In this document: one piece after another, positions 1-6,522 of the stretch | Layout: every line of letters starts with the position of its first letter | How positions within the stretch are numbered: position 1 is the stretch's first letter | DNA from: UBA6921 sp964532385 | GTDB lineage: Bacteria; Pseudomonadota; Gammaproteobacteria; SG8-11 | NCBI GenBank assembly: GCA_964532385.1 | Contig: CAZHHW010000087.1 | Coordinates: forward strand, 1 to 14,576 | DNA length: 14,576 nucleotides | Direction: 5' to 3' | The notes under the pieces: generated by a model | Seen by the model: the letters and a program-made list of their open reading frames with translations, nothing else | Databases searched by the model: none | What the model was told of the DNA's origin: nothing | Translations under genes and position numbers: made by a program

Positions 1-1486
1 CTTGCGCGGCGGAATAACTGCCGTAGGCGGCGGTGGCGATGAAACAGCCTTCGTTGGGCAGCGCGGGGAAGGCGACGACTTCTTCGGGGATGCCGGTCAG
101 CGTGATGGAGTCACTGCTCATTGCCGCAGTGCCAAGGGCTTTACTCGCTTCGGCGGAGTAGTCACTCAGATGTGCTCCTGGAGTTTTATCCTGCACCTTG
201 AGCGCAACGTGCAGGATGGACTGCTTGATTGCCGCAATCGCGAGCTGATACGTCACACCATTTTGGAGTCCGGATAAAGTATACGAAGATACATTTCCGA
301 CGGGTACCGTGTGTTCACTAACCGCACTGATGCCATAGTGGACTTCATAGCTGGTAGCATTATCCACCGGCTTCCAGACGAGCTTGAGTGACTGGGATTG
401 CGGTGTTACAGAAATGAAATCCGGGGATGCGACCGTACCACTGGCAGAAGGAATTGTGCCTGACATGGCTACGCTTACAACGTTGCCGACATTGGACCCG
501 GACGGCAAATTTGCTTCACTGCCGTTGTAGGGGAGGGCGCCGGTTTTACCTTCGAAGTAATAATGCAGATTGTATGAGGCAGTAAGGTATGACGCGTTGG
601 GCTCCCACGATACGGTCACTTCAAAGAGGGGCGCAGCGACACTAGAGTCGCTGATCGCGACATTTTGCACCGGGAAGGGTATTGGGTCGGCATACACTCC
701 GCCGTAGGCGCCAAGGTCGGCGGGAGTGAGCGGTGATTCATTGATGGCCGTGTCACTTCCGGTACCTTTGTTAATGGCCAGCGAAGTCGCTTTGAGGTGG
801 AAATCACGATCCGCCGGTTTGACAAAGAATGGATCACCCGCAGTCAGGATGGTGGTATCGGACCCCATTTGGCCGGCGGCGTTCTCCGGCGTAAACAGGT
901 TGTGGTCGATTCTTACAGTTTTATCTGTACTGGAAATCGCCGTGGTGTTGGAGGCGAAAATATTGTTCTGGATTGTAGTGCTGTTTGCAGCACGGCTAAT
1001 TGCGAGTCTGTTCACATAGAAGGTGTTATTAGTAATCGTGCTGGCATCCGTTGTGTCCGTCGCATTCACGGCAGTACCGCCCGTCCCCAGATTGAATACA
1101 TTGCCCGCAATAGTCACAGCACTGCCATTGCTAAGCTGAATACCGGTAGTGGAATCGATGAAGGTAAAGCGCGTGATCTGACAGTTCCTCACTCCAGCGC
1201 TCGTAATTACCGGCTTGGAGCTGTCGCGCGCCTTGAGAAAAGTCCGCGCCGTTTCCATACCTGTGAGTGTCAGTGTGATGTCTGCGCGCAGCGTGATGTT
1301 TTCGTCGTATTCATCCGCCGCCACATTGATCGTGACTATATCGTTCGCAGTTGCCGCGTCTATTGCCTTCTGAATAGTTCTGTAATCCCCATGAGGTCCG
1401 ACGTTAAACGTAACGCTGTCCGCGAAAACACCCGCGTTCGCGCACATCAAACCCACCCACACGATTCCCCTCATGAGTCCTTTCAT
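1..1486 (-). CDS. Secreted beta-helix / fibronectin-III / CFI-box protein (partial, 3' end outside the window)
   Basis: The minus-strand frame is open without a stop from ATG at 1486 down to the left edge (495 codons visible), so the C-terminus is missing. The start is supported by AGAGG five bases upstream. Residues 1-22 form a signal peptide (hydrophobic stretch, then VFA before D23). Residues about 25-263 resemble a right-handed parallel beta-helix of pectate-lyase type: an opening DYRTIQKAIDAA motif, Asn/Thr-rich coils such as ITNNTFYV and IQNNIFASN, and a closing DLGAYGG. Two fibronectin-III-like domains follow, about 272-350 and 354-452. At 481-488 is CFIATAAYG, the signature of the CFI-box C-terminal region found on exported proteobacterial proteins. 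The likely role is a surface or secreted carbohydrate-binding or adhesive protein. No catalytic residues are identifiable. Plus-strand frames over this region are shadows. Confidence 0.85.
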   Translation of the reverse strand, partial: MKGLMRGIVWVGLMCANAGVFADSVTFNVGPHGDYRTIQKAIDAATANDIVTINVAADEYDENITLRADITLTLTGMETARTFLKARDSSKPVITSAGVRNCQITRFTFIDSTTGIQLSNGSAVTIAGNVFNLGTGGTAVNATDTTDASTITNNTFYVNRLAISRAANSTTIQNNIFASNTTAISSTDKTVRIDHNLFTPENAAGQMGSDTTILTAGDPFFVKPADRDFHLKATSLAINKGTGSDTAINESPLTPADLGAYGGVYADPIPFPVQNVAISDSSVAAPLFEVTVSWEPNASYLTASYNLHYYFEGKTGALPYNGSEANLPSGSNVGNVVSVAMSGTIPSASGTVASPDFISVTPQSQSLKLVWKPVDNATSYEVHYGISAVSEHTVPVGNVSSYTLSGLQNGVTYQLAIAAIKQSILHVALKVQDKTPGAHLSDYSAEASKALGTAAMSSDSITLTGIPEEVVAFPALPNEGCFIATAAYGSYSAAQ

Positions 1487-1649
1487 CTCAACCTCTACGA
1501 TTTAAATCTTGAATACGGTATGCGTGCATGGCGCGGTAGGATAGCATCGCTACGGTATTTTTTCCGCACGCGCAGGTCCATAAATGCGGGCTTCGATCGG
1601 GACGTTGCACTCCATATCTGAACAAGCACGTGGGGACGTGATTATCAAG

Positions 1650-1663
1650 AAGGCTCAAGCCTT
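1650..1663. repeat. Small hairpin AAGGC-TCAA-GCCTT
   Basis: Five-bp arms (1650-1654 and 1659-1663) surround a 4-nt loop, just upstream of the putative tRNA promoter. There is no T-run on either strand strong enough to call a terminator. Significance is unclear. Confidence 0.3.
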
Positions 1664-1666
1664 TGC

Positions 1667-1696
1667 TTGACGAAACAGCCCTGCAACCGCCAGAAT
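1667..1696 (+). promoter_or_regulatory. Candidate sigma-70 promoter of tRNA-Met
   Basis: A -35-like TTGACG (1667-1672) is followed after 18 bp by CAGAAT (1691-1696), a four-of-six match to TATAAT. This predicts a transcription start near 1703, about 16 nt upstream of the mature tRNA end, which is a usual spacing. It is a sequence match only. Confidence 0.4.
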
Positions 1697-1718
1697 TCCG
1701 CCCTTCGTTTTTCTCCAT

Positions 1719-1795
1719 GGCTATGTAGCTCAGCTGGTTAGAGCGCGGCACTCATAATGCTGAGGTCGGTGGTTCGAGTCCACCCATAGCCACCA
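1719..1795 (+). tRNA. tRNA-Met (CAU), elongator type
   Basis: A full 77-nt cloverleaf can be drawn. The acceptor stem GGCTATG pairs with CATAGCC (1785-1791). The D-stem is GCTC/GAGC. The anticodon stem CGGCA/TGCTG contains one G-U pair and carries loop CTCATAA, with CAT at 1753-1755. The T-arm GGTGG-TTCGAGT-CCACC is perfect, and CCA is encoded (1793-1795). The G1-C72 acceptor pair and the close match to bacterial elongator tRNA-Met (GGCTA-GTAGCTCAG start) argue against initiator tRNA-fMet. CAU also occurs in tRNA-Ile2, but the acceptor bases look Met-like. No integrase lies next to it. Confidence 0.95.
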
Positions 1796-1958
1796 TCCTT
1801 TCCGGACTTTCTCCCGGTATCGCGCGCCTTACCCGTAAAGCGGCGTCACTTCCGTGTATTCATTTAAGCAATCCGTGTATGTACGAAAGCGTACAGAAGC
1901 CTCCGCATTTAATTGTTTTCATCTGATCATCTGTATACGGATATTTGTCACGCGAAGA

Positions 1959-1988
1959 CCGCGACTTAAAGTCAAGTTGCGGGACTTT
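1959..1988 (+). promoter_or_regulatory. Structured leader with two competing hairpins upstream of the di-haem gene
   Basis: CCGCGACTT (1959-1967) pairs with AAGTTGCGG (1974-1982) with one G-U pair around loop AAAGTC. The loop itself (1968-1973) is perfectly complementary to GACTTT at 1983-1988, so a second, mutually exclusive hairpin is possible. The element lies 24-54 nt before the ATG at 2013 and just ahead of the ribosome-binding site. It could be an RNA switch or a DNA operator; its function is not known from sequence. Confidence 0.4.
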
Positions 1989-2012
1989 ACTCACCTAAAA
2001 AGGATTTTAATC

Positions 2013-3227
2013 ATGACCAGATCTTATCTGCTCTCGCGTAATATGAAATGGAGCATCACAGGCGCGTTGCTGTGTCTTTCATCTACGGCTTTCCTGAGTT
2101 GTACCCACACACCACCTGCCGTCACTCAAATCGGCGACCCGCTGCCGGGCCTCACCGAGGCGCAATTCAGCCAATTTACCTTAGGCAAAACAGCTTTTCT
2201 GCGGGTTTTTGCGGCATCCGACGGCTTAGGTCCATTGTTCAATATTGATGGCGTTTCCTGCGGCGAATGTCACGAAGATCCCGTGGTGGGCGGTGTGGGC
2301 AACGAAGTGGAGTTGCACGCAACACGTTTTGTTCCGCCCAACAGTTGCGATCCGCTGTTTGAAACCGGCGGGCCGGTGGTTCAGCAAGACACGACCCCTT
2401 TACTGAAGGCCAAAGGGATTTTAAAAGAGGAGGTCCCTTCTCGCGCCACCAGCCAGGCGCAGCGCAGTTCGCCGCCACTGTTTGGTTTCGGCTTGATCGA
2501 TGCCATCGCCGAAAAATCCATACTTGCCTATGAAGATCCCAACGACAGCAATCATGACGGAATTTCCGGGCGCGCCAATCGCACAATCGATGGGCGGGTA
2601 GGAAAGTTCGGGCGTAAAGCCGGGGTGGCCACCTTGTTTGAATTCAATGCCGGCGCATTTCCCGCCGAAATGGGCGTAACCACGCCGTTGTCACCAACGG
2701 AAGAGACTCTCAATGGCCGCCCGGTCCCGCCCGACACGGATCCCGCCGCCGATCCCGAGGTTGCAGCACTGGATATTCAGCAGGTCACCGACTTTATCCG
2801 TTTACTTGCTCCGCCACCGCCGAAGGTCCTCGCGGATCGCGCGGCTAAAGAACAAGTCGAGCGCGGTAAAAAACTATTTGCCGATATCAAATGTGCCGGG
2901 TGCCATGTGCCCGAGCTGCCGACGGGCCCCAGCGAGATTGCTGCCCTGGACCGGAAAAAGGTGGCGTTGTATTCCGATTTACTGCTGCACGATATGGGGC
3001 CGGAGCTTGCCGACATTTGTCTGGACGGGGCCACGCCTACGGAATTTCGCACCGAGATGCTGATGGGGTTGCGGTTCCGGGAAAAATTTCTGCACGACGG
3101 TAGCGCCGAATCGGTTCAACAGGCTATCGAGCGTCATGCGGCGGAAGCGAAGAAAGCACGCGATGCATTCGCAGCCCTCAATGACCAGGACAAGGAAGCG
3201 TTACTGGCGTTTTTAGATACTATTTAA
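2013..3227 (+). CDS. Di-haem c-type oxidoreductase (DUF1111 / COG3488, peroxidase-like)
   Basis: This 404-residue protein has two CxxCH haem c sites, CGECH at 83-87 and CAGCH at 294-298, in the order typical of the DHOR family distantly related to di-haem cytochrome c peroxidases. Family-like segments include GDPLPGLTEAQF, GLGPLFN before the first haem, SSPPLFGFGLIDAI, LLHDMG and GLRFREKFLHDGSA near the C-terminus. ATG 2013 is preferred because AAAAGGA ends 8 nt upstream; ATG 2043 lacks such a site. The N-terminus has a hydrophobic export signal ending FLS-C30, which could be a weak lipobox, so it may be a lipoprotein. The expected location is the periplasm, with electron transfer to or from a small substrate or redox partner. 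The substrate is unknown. The next gene encodes a small exported protein 54 bp downstream. Confidence 0.88.
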   Translation: MTRSYLLSRNMKWSITGALLCLSSTAFLSCTHTPPAVTQIGDPLPGLTEAQFSQFTLGKTAFLRVFAASDGLGPLFNIDGVSCGECHEDPVVGGVGNEVELHATRFVPPNSCDPLFETGGPVVQQDTTPLLKAKGILKEEVPSRATSQAQRSSPPLFGFGLIDAIAEKSILAYEDPNDSNHDGISGRANRTIDGRVGKFGRKAGVATLFEFNAGAFPAEMGVTTPLSPTEETLNGRPVPPDTDPAADPEVAALDIQQVTDFIRLLAPPPPKVLADRAAKEQVERGKKLFADIKCAGCHVPELPTGPSEIAALDRKKVALYSDLLLHDMGPELADICLDGATPTEFRTEMLMGLRFREKFLHDGSAESVQQAIERHAAEAKKARDAFAALNDQDKEALLAFLDTI

Positions 3228-3281
3228 TGCGTTTCTCCGCAGGTATATCGGGAAATAACGCCTAACTCGCAGGAGTGGTTT

Positions 3282-3623
3282 ATGAAAAACTTTTTCTTTG
3301 CTTTAGTGATATCCGTGATTGCCGTCAATGGGCAGGCCGAGCCATCCGCCGAGGTGGCGCAGTTAAAAACCGACTTGATCGGGCACACCATGGGCGGCCG
3401 CGAAAAAACCTGGAAATTCCAGTCTGTGGATCAAATCAAGGATCTGGTCATTACCAACACAACCGAAACCGGCCCCTTGCGCACCTACTTCATTACCCTG
3501 GAATTGCAGGATCCACGCGCATCCGGGAAGTACCGGGCGCAAGCCCAGGTGCGTTACAAAAAAGCCGACACTCAATGGGCGCTTCAGTCCGTGGGATTAA
3601 CTTCGATGACGAAGATGGAATAA
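3282..3623 (+). CDS. Small exported protein of unknown function
   Basis: The 113-residue product has a clear Sec signal peptide (MKNFFFALVISVIAVNGQAE; likely cleavage after QA near residue 19). The mature part of about 94 residues is soluble with alternating polar strands (KTWKFQ, YFITLELQD, YRAQAQVRYKK, WALQSVGLTSM), suggesting a small beta-rich domain, perhaps NTF2-like or a beta-sandwich; this fold guess is an inference. No cysteines or metal motifs are visible. The start is firm because AGGAG (3271-3275) lies 6 nt upstream. It follows the di-haem oxidoreductase by 54 bp on the same strand without an evident terminator, so the two are probably co-transcribed and may act together in the periplasm. 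I do not recognise a named family. Confidence 0.75.
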   Translation: MKNFFFALVISVIAVNGQAEPSAEVAQLKTDLIGHTMGGREKTWKFQSVDQIKDLVITNTTETGPLRTYFITLELQDPRASGKYRAQAQVRYKKADTQWALQSVGLTSMTKME

Positions 3624-3644
3624 CGCACGCCGGCAATGATTTGG

Positions 3645-3688
3645 AGCGGCGGACGGGTTTATTTCCTGTAAATATGAAGTCCGCCGCT
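3645..3688. repeat. Inverted repeat with 10-bp perfect GC-rich arms
   Basis: AGCGGCGGAC (3645-3654) and GTCCGCCGCT (3679-3688) are perfect reverse complements around a 24-nt AT-rich loop, in which TTTA (3658-3661) and TAAA (3669-3672) can pair further. It begins about 20 nt after the stop of the small exported gene. There is no T-tract, so it is not a canonical intrinsic terminator, though it could stabilise a 3' end or be a protein site. Confidence 0.5.
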
Positions 3689-3801
3689 TCACCTACCCTG
3701 ATGCCAACACCCGGCAATATCGCTGCGGAATATTCTGTCAAAACACCCCTGTTTCGAGACCCTTCCCGCGGAATTTATAGAAATCTGCGCCGCAGTCGTT
3801 A

Positions 3802-3829
3802 TTGCTATTGCAATATTATTGGTTATACT
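3802..3829 (+). promoter_or_regulatory. Promoter of the Xre-RES module
   Basis: TTGCTA (3802-3807) and TATACT (3824-3829), separated by 16 bp, fit a sigma-70 promoter; the -10 matches TATAAT at five of six positions. The predicted start is near 3836, about 20 nt ahead of the antitoxin ATG. It overlaps the TTGCAATAT repeats, consistent with repression by the antitoxin. Confidence 0.5.
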
Positions 3830-3842
3830 TGCAATATCAAGT
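3806..3842. promoter_or_regulatory. Probable antitoxin operator: two TTGCAATAT half-elements
   Basis: TTGCAATAT occurs at 3808-3816 and 3829-3837, 21 bp apart, which is two helical turns and puts both copies on the same DNA face. The first lies in a perfect palindrome TATTGCAATA (3806-3815). The second is enclosed by ACTTG (3827-3831) and CAAGT (3838-3842), a 5-bp inverted repeat. The copies cover the spacer, the end of the -10 and the likely transcription start, as expected for an autorepressor site. Confidence 0.5.
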
Positions 3843-3856
3843 TCGAGGGTGTACCG

Positions 3857-4234
3857 ATGAAAACTTCAGTTGCTGCATCGGCGGAGCAAAAAAGTATCGT
3901 TCTGGGTAAGGCCCTGTTCAGAGCGGCAGAAGCTCTGGGTTTAAGACAAGCACATCTCGCTGAGATCGTAGGAAAAAGTGAATCGTATATTTCACGCATA
4001 CGCTCGGGCGAGTGTCATTTCATTCCTGACTCCAAAGAATGGGAACTTGCCGCACTGTTCATTCGCTTGTATCGCGGACTCGATGCCATCATGGCGGGTG
4101 ACGAGAAATCCACGCAGGCGTGGATGCGAAATCACAACAAAGACCTGGACGGCACGCCGGCGGAGCTGATCCGGCGCGTCACGGGCCTGGTCGATACGGT
4201 CACCTATGTTGACGCCTACCGCGCTCGCATCTGA
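3857..4234 (+). CDS. xre: MbcA/ParS/Xre-family antitoxin
   Basis: This 125-residue protein pairs an N-terminal helix-turn-helix region (about 15-55; LRQAHLAEIVGKSESYISRI is the turn and recognition part) with a C-terminal DUF2384/ParS toxin-binding region (about 72-125, with AWMRNHNKDLDGTPAELI and a final valine/tyrosine-rich helix). In known Xre-RES modules the C-terminal region covers the active site of the RES toxin and the N-terminus represses the operon. The ATG at 3857 begins the recognisable protein; GAGGGTG lies just upstream. Its 3' end overlaps the toxin start by 29 bp, implying translational coupling. Autoregulation is suggested by paired repeats over the promoter. The family assignment is confident; which DNA bases it binds is inferred. 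Confidence 0.88.
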   Translation: MKTSVAASAEQKSIVLGKALFRAAEALGLRQAHLAEIVGKSESYISRIRSGECHFIPDSKEWELAALFIRLYRGLDAIMAGDEKSTQAWMRNHNKDLDGTPAELIRRVTGLVDTVTYVDAYRARI

Positions 4235-4922
4235 GGTACGCAGAAAAAGCGGTGTCGTGTGGCGTGCGGTGGAGCACCAGCACACCGTTTCGACGCGCAA
4301 AATCGTCGACACCCTGGGTGAACAGGAATTGCTCGAAGAAATACTCGAGGAAAGCAAACCGCATTACCCACCTGAAGCCGAGTCTTTACATTATCTTCTC
4401 AAAACCCCGTTTCGCCATTTCCCACCCTATCCAAACGGGTCACGATTTCGCCGCGTACATTCGCGCGAAGGCGTGTATTACGCCTCGGAACAGATCCGCA
4501 CCTCATTGGCGGAGTTCGCGCATTACCGCGTGCGTTTCTTCGACGCCTCGCCGGAAACACCCTTGCCGCATACCGATGCCCTGGTCACCGTCTTCTCGGT
4601 AAAATATGCGTCGTCGCATTGTCTGGATTTAACGCTGCCACCCCTGGCCAAAGATCGCGCCCTCTGGGCTCATCCCACCGACTACACCGCCACCCAGGAA
4701 CTCGCCGATGTGGCACGCGCCGCAAAGGTGGATGTCTTGCGTTATGCCTCTGCACGCGATACCGCTGCCGGTATCAATGTCGCGCTATTGAGTCCTAAGG
4801 TTTTCACAACGAAAGAACCCACTGAACAGCAGGTATGGATGCTTTATTTCGCACCGGCCGAGACCAACTGTACGCGCACCGGGTTGATGGGCACCGAAGA
4901 ACGCTGGACCTTTTCGCGGTAA
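4206..4922 (+). CDS. res: RES-domain toxin (NAD+-degrading family)
   Basis: The 238-residue protein matches the RES fold. The conserved Arg/Tyr/Glu/Ser set is visible: GSRFRRV (R80 or R82), GVYYASE (Y91/Y92), SLAE (E103) and RYASARD (S182). Characterised RES toxins deplete cellular NAD+ when released from their Xre antitoxin. The N-terminal 60 residues (VVWRAVEHQHTVSTRKIVDTL) are also typical of this subfamily. ATG 4206 overlaps the antitoxin gene by 29 bp and has no clear ribosome-binding site, so translation probably depends on coupling, which would keep toxin below antitoxin. All motif residues are present and the length is normal, so the toxin looks intact. NAD+ loss as the mechanism is carried over from the family. 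Confidence 0.88.
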   Translation: MLTPTALASEVRRKSGVVWRAVEHQHTVSTRKIVDTLGEQELLEEILEESKPHYPPEAESLHYLLKTPFRHFPPYPNGSRFRRVHSREGVYYASEQIRTSLAEFAHYRVRFFDASPETPLPHTDALVTVFSVKYASSHCLDLTLPPLAKDRALWAHPTDYTATQELADVARAAKVDVLRYASARDTAAGINVALLSPKVFTTKEPTEQQVWMLYFAPAETNCTRTGLMGTEERWTFSR

Positions 4923-4975
4923 CACCAGGCAGAACGCGCCCGGCATTCACGATGCGGATCCGTCGACTACAATGA

Positions 4976-5002
4976 AATAGCCTGCCCGAAATCGGCTCTA
5001 TT
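4976..5002. repeat. Weak imperfect hairpin after the toxin gene
   Basis: AATAGCC (4976-4982) can pair with GGC (4994-4996) and TATT (4999-5002) with a 2-nt bulge and an 11-nt loop. There is no T-tract. The 4923-5078 gap otherwise shows nothing convincing. Confidence 0.2.
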
Positions 5003-5078
5003 GCTTTAAGGGTGTGGTATCGGAATTTACAGTTGCCAAAATGCAACTCTATTATCAATACCAAATAATCGCTGCCGA

Positions 5079-5110
5079 TATAGTTGCATCCCCTTATAGT
5101 TGTGTCCTCT
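5079..5110 (+). repeat. Tandem 16-bp direct repeat abutting the response-regulator start
   Basis: Unit 1 (5079-5094, TATAGTTGCATCCCCT) and unit 2 (5095-5110, TATAGTTGTGTCCTCT) match at 13 of 16 positions and lie head to tail. The second unit ends at the base before ATG 5111. Each begins with TATAGT, a -10-like hexamer. If the second is a true -10, the mRNA would start near 5107 and be almost leaderless. No matching -35 element is obvious. Confidence 0.55.
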
Positions 5111-6346
5111 ATGCGAATCAACACCAAACCAAAAGCTTCCAAGCGCACCACCACTCCCGCTCGGGCGGTAAAGAAGCCGGCCGCACCCGCGACACCTCGC
5201 GTGCTTATCATTGACGATTCGAAGCTTGCACGGGCTGCCATTCGCATGGTGCTGGAGGGCGAGTTCGAGGTGGTGGAAGCCGAAGACGGCGAACAAGGCT
5301 GGAAAGTATTACGCGGCGACGACCGCATTCGCGTGGTCATCACCGATGCCAATATGCCGGTTCTGGACGGGTATGGGTTGATTGAACGTATCCGGCAAAA
5401 TCCGGAAGAATGGCTGCGGCGTATCCCGATCGTCATGGTCACCAGCGCAGAAGAAAAAGCCGCACGGGTACGCGCGCTGGAACTTGGTGTTACCGACTTC
5501 TTCAACAAACCGGTTTATAAAACTGTCTTTCTCGATAAGGTGCGCACCCATGTGCATCTTGGCCAGACCACACGCAAATTGATCGATACATCCGCGGCGC
5601 TGGCCGTGGAAGGGGCCATCGATCCGGTCACGCACCTAAATAGTCAGCGCTATTTTCTGGAACGCATCGCGCAGGACCTGGCCTATGCGAAACGCCACTC
5701 GCAAAACCTGTCGTCGATTTTTCTGGAAGTTGATCAGTACGATGAGCTTTTGCGCCACTACGGCGACGATATTTCCGAACAGTTACTGTGCTGGGTCGCG
5801 GAACAGCTTAAAGAAACCGCGCGCACGGAAGATACCATCGCGCGCATGCAGGCCTCGCGCTTTGTCGTAACCATGGTCAACTCCGGGCGCCTGGAAGCCG
5901 CTGTTTTGGGCGACCGCCTGCGTAAACTCATTACCACGGCTGAATTCATTTACCAAAACACCACGATTCCAATTACCGTGAGTCTGTGTCTGGTGTGCGT
6001 CGGCCGCGATCCAATCGATACCGTGGATGATTTTCTGGAACTCGCCGAGCGGCGCCTGATGCGCGCAAAAACCGACGGCGGAAATCTGATGGTGTCCGGC
6101 GATACGGCCGAAACACAGCTCGATGATGCGATCAAACATCTGGTCATGAACATCGATGATGTATTGCAAATTGCGCTGCTGGATGGCGAAAGCGGCAATC
6201 GTAATGTGGCGACGCTGGCGGAACGTGCGGTAATGATTTTGGAACTTGCCGACAGTAACTTACATACCGACATGGCGGACGGCATCCGTTATATCAAAGC
6301 CAAACTGGGTAAGGCGGTCAAAGATCAGGAGAACAACGAACGGTAG
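5111..6346 (+). CDS. Response regulator with receiver domain and degenerate GGDEF domain
   Basis: From ATG 5111 the protein has 411 residues. A basic, Ala/Pro-rich N-terminal stretch (1-29) precedes a receiver domain (about 30-150) with acidic D35/D36, phospho-acceptor D79 in TDANMPVLDG, T111/S112 and K133, all intact. After a short helix a GGDEF-like domain runs from about 168 to 330 (DPVTHLNSQRYF, then IFLEVDQYDELLRHYGDD), but the signature is QASRF (247-251) instead of GGDEF, so cyclase activity is very unlikely. A C-terminal helical part follows, about 345-411. The likely role is a phosphorylation-controlled signalling or scaffold protein, perhaps nucleotide sensing. An in-frame TTG at 5084 is possible but lies inside the repeat. 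Neither start has a Shine-Dalgarno site. No cognate kinase is nearby. Confidence 0.85.
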   Translation: MRINTKPKASKRTTTPARAVKKPAAPATPRVLIIDDSKLARAAIRMVLEGEFEVVEAEDGEQGWKVLRGDDRIRVVITDANMPVLDGYGLIERIRQNPEEWLRRIPIVMVTSAEEKAARVRALELGVTDFFNKPVYKTVFLDKVRTHVHLGQTTRKLIDTSAALAVEGAIDPVTHLNSQRYFLERIAQDLAYAKRHSQNLSSIFLEVDQYDELLRHYGDDISEQLLCWVAEQLKETARTEDTIARMQASRFVVTMVNSGRLEAAVLGDRLRKLITTAEFIYQNTTIPITVSLCLVCVGRDPIDTVDDFLELAERRLMRAKTDGGNLMVSGDTAETQLDDAIKHLVMNIDDVLQIALLDGESGNRNVATLAERAVMILELADSNLHTDMADGIRYIKAKLGKAVKDQENNER

Positions 6347-6522
6347 CTGCGCCATCTCACCCCGCAAAGTATCTGCAGGTATTGCCATTTTACAAGTTCA
6401 ACGCCTGGGGTCGTAGCGCGGCATTTATCTCGTTTGGTGATGGATTAAATATTCGCATGACCTAGACGCGAGTTTTAGATATTAGACTAATGCCCATCCT
6501 GACCGCAGCGAGGAAGAGCGAA

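Noticed and set aside
797..1621. 274-residue plus-strand open frame
   Set aside because: It lies antisense to the beta-helix protein gene, has no recognisable domain, and the minus-strand frame shows a signal peptide, FN3 and CFI-box features over the same bases.
1719..1795. tRNA gene as an integration site of a genomic island
   Set aside because: No integrase, no repeated tRNA 3' end and no phage-like gene are visible in the window.
3275..3856. In-frame N-terminal extension of the Xre antitoxin (start at 3275)
   Set aside because: The extra 194 residues are out of frame with the small exported gene and cross the promoter and operator; ATG 3857 gives the family-type protein.
5084..5110. TTG 5084 as start of the response regulator
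   Set aside because: Possible, but it lies inside the tandem repeat, has no ribosome-binding site and adds nine residues of no recognisable value; ATG 5111 is the simpler choice.
4804..5508. 234-residue minus-strand open frame
   Set aside because: It spans the end of the RES toxin gene, the spacer and the start of the response regulator, is Ser/Arg-rich, and matches no family; it is a shadow of two well-supported plus-strand genes.
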